Below, one piece after another: positions 24,044 through 31,661 of a stretch of 37,519 bases of DNA. Positions within the stretch are counted from its first letter, which is position 1, and each line of letters begins with the position of its first letter. Under the pieces are notes generated by a model. The model was not told where the DNA came from. It worked only from the letters and a program-made list of their open reading frames with translations, and ran no database searches. Source of the stretch: JAFGNW01 sp964618515. GTDB taxonomy: Bacteria; Zixibacteria; MSB-5A5; GN15; FEB-12. The translations under genes and the position numbers were made by a program. Where the stretch lies: NCBI GenBank assembly GCA_964618515.1, contig CAZUAS010000018.1:1-37519 (forward strand), written 5' to 3'.

Positions 24044-24778
24044 ATGGCTTGTGAAGCTTACAGATTCAGATTACCATCTTTTTCGAAAAATATTATTACC
24101 ATTGTCGGTGGTTACGGGAGCGGTAAATCGGAAATTGCGGTCAATCTTGCCAGGCACCTTAAATTAAATCACAGCGAACCTGTTGCTATCGCCGACCTTG
24201 ATATCATCAATCCTTATTTTCGTTCCCGAGAAGCGGCCTGTGAACTGGCAAACCTGGGGATTAAATCATTAATCCCCGAAGGTGAAAATTTTTATGCGGA
24301 ACTGCCCATTATAATCCCGGAAATTAAAACCGCTATTGAACGAAGTGAAGGAAAACTGATACTGGATATCGGCGGCGACGACACCGGGGCGCGGGTTCTT
24401 AGTTCTCTTTCCGATGCTTTTACTCCCGGTCAATACGATTTGCTTCTGGTATTGAACGCCAGACGACCCTTTACTTCCGACCTTGCCGGTTGCCAGAAAA
24501 TGCTGGCGGATATTGAAGCCGCCTCCCGCTTGAAATTCACCGGTTTGATTTCCAACAGCCATCTCATGGATGAAACCAATCCTGATATTGTCCTTCAGGG
24601 GCTGGAGCTGGCCAATAAAGTCAGCCGGAAAACAAATTTACCTGTAGTATTTATAAGTATGACCATAGACATCGTAGATAAAATAGAGCCCTGCCTTATA
24701 GATTTGCCGGTCTTGACACTGGACCGCTCCCTGCTTAAGCCCTGGGAAAGAAAAAAAGTATCGGGGGGAAAAAAATAA
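24044..24778 (+). CDS. P-loop ATPase at the head of the VOR-Nuo operon
   Basis: A 244-residue P-loop NTPase of the SIMIBI/MinD-like look. Walker A GGYGSGKSE has Lys28; AIADLDIINPYF after the second strand resembles the Walker A' Asp switch region, and KLILDIGGDDTGA matches a Walker B. GLISNSHLMDETNP stands at the base-recognition strand. There are no Cys pairs for an Fe-S scaffold. It is 10 bases upstream of the ferredoxin subunit gene, so it belongs to the same transcript. Its likely job is assembly, maturation or regulation of the oxidoreductase complex, but this is inferred only from position. No Shine-Dalgarno is visible before the ATG. Confidence 0.8.
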   Translation: MACEAYRFRLPSFSKNIITIVGGYGSGKSEIAVNLARHLKLNHSEPVAIADLDIINPYFRSREAACELANLGIKSLIPEGENFYAELPIIIPEIKTAIERSEGKLILDIGGDDTGARVLSSLSDAFTPGQYDLLLVLNARRPFTSDLAGCQKMLADIEAASRLKFTGLISNSHLMDETNPDIVLQGLELANKVSRKTNLPVVFISMTIDIVDKIEPCLIDLPVLTLDRSLLKPWERKKVSGGKK

Positions 24779-24788
24779 AGGAAGCATA

Positions 24789-25022
24789 ATGCCAGGTGTA
24801 ATTATCGATAAAAACCACTGTAAAGGATGTGAATTGTGCGTCAGGTCCTGCCCGATGCAGGTTTTGTCGATGTCCAAGGACATCACGGTACGCGGCTACT
24901 TTTACGCCCGGATGCACGATACGTCCCGCTGTATCGGTTGCCGGATTTGTGCTATAACCTGCCCGGATGCCGCGATAACCGTTAAGACCAACGGCCTCAT
25001 GTACACCCTTTTTGATTATTGA
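24789..25022 (+). CDS. 2-oxoacid:ferredoxin oxidoreductase delta subunit (2[4Fe-4S] ferredoxin)
   Basis: A 77-residue bacterial-type ferredoxin. Two classic cluster motifs are complete: CKGCELCVRSCP (Cys11, 14, 17, 21) and CIGCRICAITCP. It carries electrons from the thiamine/Fe-S core to the external acceptor. SD AAGGAAG precedes the ATG. Order delta-alpha-beta-gamma is the common arrangement of four-subunit VOR/KOR enzymes. Confidence 0.93.
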   Translation: MPGVIIDKNHCKGCELCVRSCPMQVLSMSKDITVRGYFYARMHDTSRCIGCRICAITCPDAAITVKTNGLMYTLFDY

Positions 25023-25043
25023 GGACAGGGAAAGGATAAGCTT

Positions 25044-26144
25044 ATGCCAAAAATATTGATGAAAGGTAACGAGGCTATAGCCGAAGCCGCCCTGAGAGCC
25101 GGCGCCACCAATTATTTCTGTTATCCCATTACTCCTCAGACCGAGGTAGCGGAATACCTGGCTCACCGGATGCCGGAAGTCGGCGGGGTATTTCTACAGG
25201 CTGAGAGTGAAATCGCCGTAGGTAATATTCTTTTCGGAGCGGCTTCTACCGGTAAACGGGTTTTCACTTCCTCTTCGAGTCCTGGGATAAGTTTGATGCA
25301 GGAAGCCATTTCATACATGGCGGGGGCTCACCTGCCTTGTGTTATTGTAAATATCATGCGGGGCGGACCGGGCCTGGGCGGTATTTTACCAGCCCAATCG
25401 GATTATTTTCAGGCCACCAAGGGCGGCGGTCACGGCGATTACCGGCTTTTGGTACTGGCGCCTTCAACTATCCAGGAAGCGGTGGATTTGACCATGCAGG
25501 CATTCTACCTGGCGGATAAATATCGCAACCCGGTTATGGTTATCGGCGACGGCATGATTGGCCAGATGATGGAACCAGTGGAGTTCCCCGAAAAATACCA
25601 GGAACCGCCATTACCCCCCAAAGACTGGGCCTGTACCGGCGCCAGGGGACGCGAACCGCACATTATCAAGTCCCTTTTTCTCGACCCGTTGGCATTGGAA
25701 AAAAACAACCTCCTGCTTTATCAAAAATACGAAAAGATGAAAGCCGAAGAAGTTCGTTTCGAGCTTTATAAAACCAAAACGGAAAATAAAATTTTGATAG
25801 TCTCATACGGGACCATGGCCCGAATCTGTCAGACAGCGATTGATGAGCTTGAAACCGAGGATATCTCGGTGGGGCTTTTCCGCCCCATCACCCTTTTCCC
25901 CTTCCCGGAAAAAGAGTTGTATGCCGAAGCTGCGCGTAAAAACATCAAAACCATACTGGTTATTGAGATGAGTATCGGGCAGATGGTTGAGGATGTGGAA
26001 CGGGTCATCAGGGGTATCAAACCGATTACATTTTTCGGCCGTACCGGCGGCGTGGTACCGTCACCCGAAGAAGCCAAAGAACAGATAAAAGAACTGCTCA
26101 AAAAAGAAACCGGTACCCTGAAAAGGAAGACCAAGAAAGGGTGA
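25044..26144 (+). CDS. vorB: 2-oxoacid:ferredoxin oxidoreductase alpha subunit, VorB type
   Basis: A 366-residue alpha subunit of a thiamine-dependent 2-oxoacid oxidoreductase, which oxidatively decarboxylates a 2-oxoacid to acyl-CoA, CO2 and reduced ferredoxin. Motifs: KGNEAIAEAALRAGATNYF, YPITPQTEVAEYL, TSSSSPGISLMQEAISYMAG, GGPGLGGILPAQSDYFQ and KGGGHGDYRLLVLAP. These match what I know as VorB (3-methyl-2-oxobutanoate:ferredoxin oxidoreductase) better than KorA, which normally has a GPG-FSLMMEN and GPSTG pattern. Branched-chain 2-oxoacids from Val, Leu and Ile are therefore the first guess; 2-oxoglutarate or mixed specificity remains possible. Confidence 0.94.
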   Translation: MPKILMKGNEAIAEAALRAGATNYFCYPITPQTEVAEYLAHRMPEVGGVFLQAESEIAVGNILFGAASTGKRVFTSSSSPGISLMQEAISYMAGAHLPCVIVNIMRGGPGLGGILPAQSDYFQATKGGGHGDYRLLVLAPSTIQEAVDLTMQAFYLADKYRNPVMVIGDGMIGQMMEPVEFPEKYQEPPLPPKDWACTGARGREPHIIKSLFLDPLALEKNNLLLYQKYEKMKAEEVRFELYKTKTENKILIVSYGTMARICQTAIDELETEDISVGLFRPITLFPFPEKELYAEAARKNIKTILVIEMSIGQMVEDVERVIRGIKPITFFGRTGGVVPSPEEAKEQIKELLKKETGTLKRKTKKG

Positions 26145-26151
26145 GGACTCT

Positions 26152-26925
26152 ATGGAAGACTCGAAAATAATATTTTCCCGGCCGAACGCTCTCAAACCGA
26201 CAGTTACGCATTATTGCCCCGGGTGTACTCATGGTGTCATTCACCGGCTGGTGGCGGAGGTCCTGGACGAGTTGAACCTTCGTGAAAAAACTCTCGGGGT
26301 GGCACCGGTGGGCTGTTCGGTGTTTGCCTATAATTACATAAATACCGACTTTCTTGAGGCTCCGCACGGCCGGGCGCCCGCCCTGGCGACGGGATTTAAA
26401 CGTCTTCGTCCCGATATGATCGTGTTCACTTACCAGGGTGACGGTGACCTGGCCTCAATCGGGATGGGCGAAATTGTTCATGCCGCCAACCGCGGCGAAA
26501 AATTTACTGTTATTTTCGTCAACAACGGTATCTACGGTATGACCGGCGGGCAGATGGCTCCGACCACCCTTGAAGGTCAAATTACCACGACCTCACCGAA
26601 AGGCCGCAATGTTGCCGAGGTGGGGATGCCTATCCGTATTTGTGAACTTCTCTCCTCTCTGGTTACCCCGGCCTATCTTGAACGAGTGGCTGTGCACACC
26701 CCGCAACATATAATCCGCGCCAAGCGGGCGGTGCGCAAAGCCTTCACCTACCAGACCCAAAACCGCTGTTTCAGCCTGGTGGAATTTTTATCCACCTGTC
26801 CGACCAACTGGGGCCTGACGCCCGGCGAATCGGTCCGCTGGGTCGAGGAACACACCCTGAAATATTATCCTCTCGGCTGTTTTAAAGACCCCGATAAGGA
26901 GGTGAAAACCGATGGCACAGTATGA
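26152..26925 (+). CDS. 2-oxoacid:ferredoxin oxidoreductase beta subunit (TPP-binding)
   Basis: A 257-residue thiamine-diphosphate-binding subunit. HYCPGCTHGVIHRL at the N-terminus is the family start, and the TPP/Mg motif runs GDGDLASIGMGEI to FVNNGIYGMTGGQMAPTT. Short form: the extra Fe-S domain of single-chain POR enzymes is absent, and its clusters are supplied by the delta subunit. SD GAGGA lies 6 bases before the ATG. The 3' end overlaps the gamma-subunit gene by 14 bases. Confidence 0.94.
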   Translation: MEDSKIIFSRPNALKPTVTHYCPGCTHGVIHRLVAEVLDELNLREKTLGVAPVGCSVFAYNYINTDFLEAPHGRAPALATGFKRLRPDMIVFTYQGDGDLASIGMGEIVHAANRGEKFTVIFVNNGIYGMTGGQMAPTTLEGQITTTSPKGRNVAEVGMPIRICELLSSLVTPAYLERVAVHTPQHIIRAKRAVRKAFTYQTQNRCFSLVEFLSTCPTNWGLTPGESVRWVEEHTLKYYPLGCFKDPDKEVKTDGTV

Positions 26926-27484
26926 AGTCACCATGGCCGGTTTCGGCGGTCAGGGGATCATGACAGCCGGTCAGCTTTTAGCTTATACCGGTATAGAAGA
27001 AAATAAAAAAGTGGTCTGGTTGCCCTCTTACGGTCCGGAAATGAGAGGCGGCACGGCCTACTGTACGGTGGTTATATCCGATTCCCGGATAGGATCACCG
27101 ATTATCAACAATCCGGCCGCCGTATGTGTCTTTAACCGGCCGTCATTCGACAAATTTGTTCCCAAAATAAAACCGGGCGGGCTTCTGGTTGTCAATTCGT
27201 CGTTAATCAACGTGACAACCGACCGCACCGATATCACGGAAATACTTGTACCAGCCAATAAAATGGCCCTTGAAGCCGGCAATGCCAAAGCGGCCAATAT
27301 AGCCATCCTGGGAGCTTTTATCGGCGCCAGTAAAATAGTCAAGTATGAAACTCTGGTTGAGGTACTAAAGAAAAAGCTCGGCTATAAAAAAGAGGTGCTT
27401 AAAATCAACCTGTCGGTACTTGAAGAGGGCTACCGGATGGCTATCGACCTTATGAAGAAAAGCGGAAAAAAGGAAAAGGTATGA
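26912..27484 (+). CDS. 2-oxoacid:ferredoxin oxidoreductase gamma subunit
   Basis: A 190-residue gamma subunit, recognised by GFGGQGIMTAGQLLAYTG, WLPSYGPEMRGGTAYCTVVI and GNAKAANIAILGAFIG. It helps form the CoA/substrate site next to alpha and beta. A near-perfect SD AAGGAGGTGA, inside the end of the beta gene, precedes the ATG. The stop overlaps the NuoE start (ATGA), which is unusual: it couples the oxidoreductase translationally to an NADH-dehydrogenase module. Confidence 0.94.
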   Translation: MAQYEVTMAGFGGQGIMTAGQLLAYTGIEENKKVVWLPSYGPEMRGGTAYCTVVISDSRIGSPIINNPAAVCVFNRPSFDKFVPKIKPGGLLVVNSSLINVTTDRTDITEILVPANKMALEAGNAKAANIAILGAFIGASKIVKYETLVEVLKKKLGYKKEVLKINLSVLEEGYRMAIDLMKKSGKKEKV

Positions 27485-27936
27485 AACAGGATTTCACCAC
27501 GATACCGTCAATAATAGCAAGACATCCCCGCAAGGCCAGTTCCCTTATAATGATTCTTCAGGATATCCAGAAAGAATTTAATTATCTGCCGGAGGAGGCC
27601 CTGAGAAAAACCGCCGAGACGCTGGAAGTGCCGTTGAGCAAGGTTTATTCGGTCGCCACTTTTTACAATGCCTTCAGCCTGGTTCCCCGGGGTGAGAAAC
27701 TCATCCGGGTATGTGTCGGCACCGCCTGTCACATTCGCGGTTCCAAACTGATAAGGGAGCAGTTCGAGAACGAGCTTAAGATTAAACCGGGTGAAACCAC
27801 TCCCGACATGAAATACAGTCTCGAAGTCGTAGGGTGCGTCGGCGCCTGCGCCATGGCACCGGTGGTGATGATAAACGACAAGTATCACGGCAACGTCAAA
27901 ACCAGCCGGATAAAACAACTGGTGGGGAAGGGTTGA
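27481..27936 (+). CDS. nuoE: NuoE-like 24-kDa subunit, [2Fe-2S] thioredoxin-fold
   Basis: A 151-residue NuoE/HndA-type protein. The N-terminal helical part ends with VATFYNAFSLVPRG; the [2Fe-2S] cluster is held by Cys78 and Cys83 (CVGTACHIRGS) and Cys119 and Cys123 (GCVGACAMAP). Together with the next protein it forms the NADH-oxidising module of complex I, NAD-reducing hydrogenases and formate dehydrogenases. The ATG overlaps the gamma-subunit stop by four bases, and the next gene starts one base after its own stop. Confidence 0.94.
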   Translation: MKQDFTTIPSIIARHPRKASSLIMILQDIQKEFNYLPEEALRKTAETLEVPLSKVYSVATFYNAFSLVPRGEKLIRVCVGTACHIRGSKLIREQFENELKIKPGETTPDMKYSLEVVGCVGACAMAPVVMINDKYHGNVKTSRIKQLVGKG

Positions 27937-27937
27937 T

Positions 27938-29781
27938 ATGCGTATTAGCACCCCCAAGCAACTGAAGGAGCTCCAGAAGAAATTTCAGGACAGGGACAAT
28001 AAACTTATAAAAAAAATTATCGTTTGCCATGGCCCGGGTTGCCTGGCCAGCGGGGCGGAGAAAATATATCAGGAATTTAAAAAAATCCTGTCCGAAAAGA
28101 AAATAACCGGCATAACGCTGGAGGCTCTCAAAAAAACCGGATGTCACGGATTATGTGAAAAAGCCCCCCTGGTAGCCATTGAACCGGATAAAATTCTTTA
28201 TACGCATGTCAAGGAACGCCATGTGGTCGACATCGTCGAAAAAACCATAAAGAAAAACGAAATTATCCCGGAACTTCTCTATGTTGACCCCCAGACCAAA
28301 GAAAAAATAGCCCGTTACCCCGATATNNNNNNNNNNTCCGCATAGCTTTGCGGAACCTGGGACATATCAACGCGGCGGATATCGACGACTACATCCGTGT
28401 CGGTGGTTACCAGGGTATGGTGAAAGCTCTTACAAAGATGACGCCTGAGGCTATCATCGAGGAAATCAGCAAGTCCGGTCTGCGCGGGAGGGGCGGCGGC
28501 GGTTTCCCGACCGGCAGAAAATGGGCGACCTGTCGTAAAGTCGAAGACGACACCCATTATGTCATCTGCAACGGCGACGAAGGCGACCCGGGAGCCTTTA
28601 TGGACCGGGCTATCATGGAAGGCGATCCGCATTCGGTCCTGGAGGGAATGATTATCGCCGCTTTCGCGGTGGGAGCTCGCGACGGTTACATTTATGTCCG
28701 TGAAGAATATCCCCTGGCGGTTATCAATCTTCAGACAGCCATCGAACAGGCTCGTGAATACGGTCTGCTGGGTGAACAGATAATGGGCACCGATTTCTCT
28801 TTCGATATTCAGATTAACCGGGGCGCCGGGGCTTTTGTCTGCGGTGAATCCTCCGCCCTGATGAAATCCGTCGCCGGTGAAGTCGGTGAACCCCGCGCCA
28901 AGTATATCCGTTCGGTCGTCAAAGGTCTCTATGACAAACCGACTGTCCTTAACAACGTGGAAACCTACGCCAATGTACCGCTCATCATCGAAAATGGAGC
29001 TGACTGGTTCACCGGTATCGGTGTCAAAAAAAATTCAGGCACGAAGGCCTTTTCATTGGTGGGTAAGGTTCGCAATACCGGTCTTATCGAGGTCCCGATG
29101 GGTACCACCTTACGGGAAATTATTTACGATATTGGAGGCGGACTGATTGACGGGCGCCCCTTCAAGGCGGTTCAAACCGGCGGACCGTCGGGCGGTTGTC
29201 TGCCTGATTCCATGCTCGATTCCCCGGTGGATTTCGACAGCCTGACCAAAGCCGGTTCGATGATGGGTTCCGGCGGTATGATTGTCATGGACGACCGTAC
29301 CTGCATGGTTGATGTCGCCAAATATTTCCTGTCTTTTCTCGTTTCGGAATCCTGCGGCAAATGCAATCCCTGCCGGGAAGGTTTGTATCAGCTTTACAAG
29401 CTGGCTATCAAAATCAGTGAGGGCCGGGGCGAAGAAGGCGATTTGGAAAAAATGGAAAAACTTTCGGATATGATTATCCTTGGTTCGCTGTGCGGTTTGG
29501 GCAAATCGGGGCCCAACCCCTTTTTAAGCACAGTGCGGTATTTCCGTGAAGAATACCTGGCGCATATCAGGGATAAAAAATGTCCGGCGGGCGTCTGCCG
29601 AGAGCTTATCCGTTTTGAAATAAACGACAAATGCGATGGTTGCACGGCCTGTCTGATGGCCTGTGCCTACAACGCTATTTCGGGCACGAAAAAACAACCG
29701 CATGTGATTAATCAGGAACTCTGCACTCATTGCGGAGCCTGTGTGACGGTTTGTACTCGTAACGCCATAGATGTATTTTAG
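27938..29781 (+). CDS. nuoF: NuoF/HndC-like NADH-binding flavoprotein with extra ferredoxin domains (broken by assembly gap)
   Basis: One gene interrupted by ten Ns. Residues 1 to about 125 form a thioredoxin-like [2Fe-2S] domain (Cys30, Cys35, Cys69, Cys73). After the gap the frame RIALRNLGHINAADIDDYI continues the NuoF core: GLRGRGGGGFPTGRKW and NGDEGDPGAFMDR for NADH/FMN, an SLBB region, and SCGKCNPCREG with a later Cys for a [4Fe-4S] cluster. The C-terminal ferredoxin domain has CDGCTACLMAC and CTHCGACVTVC. This layout is that of the flavoprotein of NAD-dependent and bifurcating hydrogenases (HndC, HydB), not of plain complex I. The TTG at 28348 is not a start. Estimated true length is about 617-620 residues. 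Confidence 0.9.
28327..28336. other. Assembly gap (10 N placeholder)
   Basis: Ten Ns inside the nuoF-like gene. The codon frame before (28325) and after (28336) the gap differs by 11 bases, so ten is not the true length: the missing stretch must be 2 modulo 3. Twenty bases would restore the expected family sequence I-P-F-Y-x-K-Q between domains. Confidence 0.97.
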
Positions 29782-29790
29782 GAGAGCAAA

Positions 29791-30561
29791 ATGGTTAATA
29801 TAACGATAAACGGCAAACTGGTTCAGGCTTACGAGGGAGAAATGCTGTTGGCGGCTATCAGGCGCGAAAATATCGATATTCCCGCCCTGTGCCACCATGA
29901 AGCCGTGGAACCCTATGGTGCCTGCCGCCTGTGCATGGTGGAGATAACCAAAAATGAATGGGAGGGCTGGAAAAATCACGTTACCTCGTGTCTTTACCCG
30001 GTTGAGGAGGGTTTGATTGTCAATACCCATACCCCGACGGTCATCGAGCTACGGAAAACCATCCTTGACCTGTTTCTGGCCAGTTCTCCCCACTCGGCAG
30101 TTATCAAGAAACTGGCGGCGGAATACGGTATCACCCAAACCAGCTATGAAGAAGTACCCGACGGTACCGATTGTATTCTTTGCGGCTTATGCACCCGTAT
30201 CTGCGACAAGATGGGCTTCAGCGCCATATCAGCGGTTGGCCGCGGTCACGGCAAAGAAATTGCCCCGCCTTTAAAAGAACCCCCGCCCGATTGCGTTGGT
30301 TGTCTCAGTTGTGCCTACATCTGTCCAACACATTATATCAAGTTTACCGATAACGGCAAGGAGCGGACTATCTGGGGTAAGAAATTTAAGCTGCTCCGGT
30401 GTGAAAAGACGGGTCAGCCAACCATCACCGAAGAATTTGCCGCCTATCTTATCAAACACCGGGAGATCCCGGAAGATTATTTCAAAATCAATGACCTCAG
30501 CCATCGCCGCGAACTGGCTCTGAAAATGGGACAAATTACCCAATGGGGTAGGGAGGCCTGA
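29791..30561 (+). CDS. Truncated NuoG/HndD-like iron-sulfur protein
   Basis: A 256-residue Fe-S protein made of the electron-wire part of NuoG or HndD without a catalytic domain. Residues 1 to about 75 are a plant-type [2Fe-2S] domain (Cys34, Cys45, Cys48, Cys67; PALCHHEAVEPYGACRLCMV). The next segment, where NuoG normally has the His/Cys-ligated [4Fe-4S] cluster, reads SSPHSAVIKKLAAEYG and has lost the Cys ligands. Two regular clusters follow: CILCGLCTRICDKM and CVGCLSCAYICP. The C-terminal 70 residues are unassigned. SD AGGAG precedes the ATG. It probably links NuoEF to the other Fe-S subunits. Confidence 0.86.
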   Translation: MVNITINGKLVQAYEGEMLLAAIRRENIDIPALCHHEAVEPYGACRLCMVEITKNEWEGWKNHVTSCLYPVEEGLIVNTHTPTVIELRKTILDLFLASSPHSAVIKKLAAEYGITQTSYEEVPDGTDCILCGLCTRICDKMGFSAISAVGRGHGKEIAPPLKEPPPDCVGCLSCAYICPTHYIKFTDNGKERTIWGKKFKLLRCEKTGQPTITEEFAAYLIKHREIPEDYFKINDLSHRRELALKMGQITQWGREA

Positions 30562-30563
30562 TA

Positions 30564-31001
30564 ATGAAAGCACGTCTGATAGTCAATCCCAACCTTTGTA
30601 CCGGTTGCCGCACCTGTGAACTGGCTTGTTCCTTTACCCATATGGTCAACGGGAAACCCGGCTTAAGCCGCATCTATCCCCTTGACGGCGGCTTTAAAGA
30701 TTTATACGTACCGGTGGTATGCCTGCAATGTGAAGACCCGGCTTGTGCCAAATCCTGCCTGGTCGACGCCATCACTCGCAATCCTGAAACCGGAGCAATG
30801 GTGCTTGATGAACAAAAATGTGTCCGTTGTATGGCCTGCGTCGCGGCTTGTCCGTTCGGGTGTTCACTTTTTGACCGCATTAATAATCTGGTGGTTAAAT
30901 GTGACCTCTGCGATGGCGATCCGGCCTGTGCCCACTTCTGTCCTACCAAGGCTCTGGAATATAAACCGATCGAGGAACACATCCTGAAATCGACCGGGTA
31001 A
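30564..31001 (+). CDS. HycB/CooF-like polyferredoxin with four [4Fe-4S] motifs
   Basis: A 145-residue ferredoxin subunit of the HycB/CooF/DmsB type. Four cluster motifs are visible: CTGCRTCELAC, CLQCEDPACAKSC, CVRCMACVAAC (plus an extra Cys three residues on) and CDLCDGDPACAHFC. Such subunits ferry electrons between a catalytic partner and a second redox module. It is the last gene of the operon, starting 2 bases after the previous stop with SD GGGAGG. A terminator-like hairpin follows at 31060. Confidence 0.9.
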   Translation: MKARLIVNPNLCTGCRTCELACSFTHMVNGKPGLSRIYPLDGGFKDLYVPVVCLQCEDPACAKSCLVDAITRNPETGAMVLDEQKCVRCMACVAACPFGCSLFDRINNLVVKCDLCDGDPACAHFCPTKALEYKPIEEHILKSTG

Positions 31002-31059
31002 AAGATATAGAGGATGCTCTCGTTTCTCAGTAAGGTATTCACATTCTTTAAAAAAATTG

Positions 31060-31097
31060 AGACGGTGTTATTCTGTTTTAAGAATATCACTGTTTTT
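31060..31097 (+). terminator. Likely terminator of the VOR-Nuo operon
   Basis: GTGTTATTCT (31065-31074), a 6-base loop and AGAATATCAC (31081-31090) pair at 9 of 10 positions; the stem can be extended outward with A-T, C-G and G-T pairs. TGTTTTT follows. It lies 59 bases after the last gene. Confidence 0.5.
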
Positions 31098-31113
31098 ACA
31101 TGATAAAAAAGCC

Positions 31114-31142
31114 TTGACATTAAAGCCCTTCAGCACCAAATT
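31114..31142 (+). promoter_or_regulatory. Candidate promoter for the partner-switching genes
   Basis: A perfect TTGACA at 31114-31119 but only a poor -10 (CAAATT, 31137-31142, 3/6) at 17 bases. It lies just after the operon terminator and about 100 bases before the STAS gene. It may need an activator or be a non-functional match. Confidence 0.25.
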
Positions 31143-31241
31143 AAAACTGGTTAATTCTTTGCCTTGCAAAATCTTTCAGGTATCAAGATGAAACCTGAGA
31201 CGCTGATGAAACGTAAAAATAATACCGGAGGCATAAAAAAA

Positions 31242-31580
31242 ATGAAACTTAATGACCGCATTCAGGACGACATCGTCATTTTGGAGCCGAAAGGTAAAAT
31301 AATGGGTGGTCCCGATGCCAGTTTGTTGCATGATAAACTTCATGATTATATCGAACAAAACAAAAAAAAGGTGATAATTGACCTCGGCAAAGTTGACTGG
31401 ATGAACTCAACAGGTCTGGGAATTCTTATCTCGGGCCTGACCACCATACGCAATAACAACGGCGAGTTAAAGCTGGCCAACCTGACGAAAAAAGTACAGT
31501 CGCTTCTGACCATTACCAAGCTGGTATCAGTGTTTGATACATACGATTCTATTGAGGAAGCCGTTGAGAGTTTTAAATAA
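31242..31580 (+). CDS. STAS-domain anti-sigma factor antagonist
   Basis: A 112-residue RsbV/SpoIIAA-like protein. The phosphoacceptor is Ser56 in DWMNSTGLG; GELKLANLTKKVQSLL and KLVSVFDTYDSIEEAVES are typical. Unphosphorylated, it sequesters the kinase/anti-sigma partner; phosphorylation by that kinase releases it. I chose ATG 31242 with GGAGG upstream (31227-31231) and not the in-frame ATG at 31164, since the STAS fold starts right here and the extra 26 residues are unlike the family. The partner kinase and phosphatase are the next two genes. Confidence 0.92.
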   Translation: MKLNDRIQDDIVILEPKGKIMGGPDASLLHDKLHDYIEQNKKKVIIDLGKVDWMNSTGLGILISGLTTIRNNNGELKLANLTKKVQSLLTITKLVSVFDTYDSIEEAVESFK

Positions 31581-31616
31581 ACGAATACTGAAAAAACGCT
31601 AATCTTCATATAGAAT

Positions 31617-31648
31617 AGGTAGACGTCACTGCGTCTGCCTGTTTTTTT
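31617..31648 (+). terminator. Hairpin with T run between STAS and kinase genes (attenuator)
   Basis: AGGTAGACG, a 6-base loop and CGTCTGCCT pair over 9 bases with one G-T wobble, followed by G and seven Ts that run straight into the GGAG ribosome site of the kinase gene. It would end most, but perhaps not all, transcripts, giving more antagonist than kinase mRNA. Confidence 0.75.
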
Positions 31649-31661
31649 GGAGTAAATAAAT

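Noticed and set aside
28348..28400. Separate nuoF start at TTG 28348
   Set aside because: Codons before it (CGC ATA GCT) already encode the expected RIA of the family; it is an effect of the N gap.
31164..31241. Longer start of the STAS protein
   Set aside because: The extra 26 residues are basic, low-complexity and unlike STAS proteins; the ATG at 31242 has GGAGG upstream.
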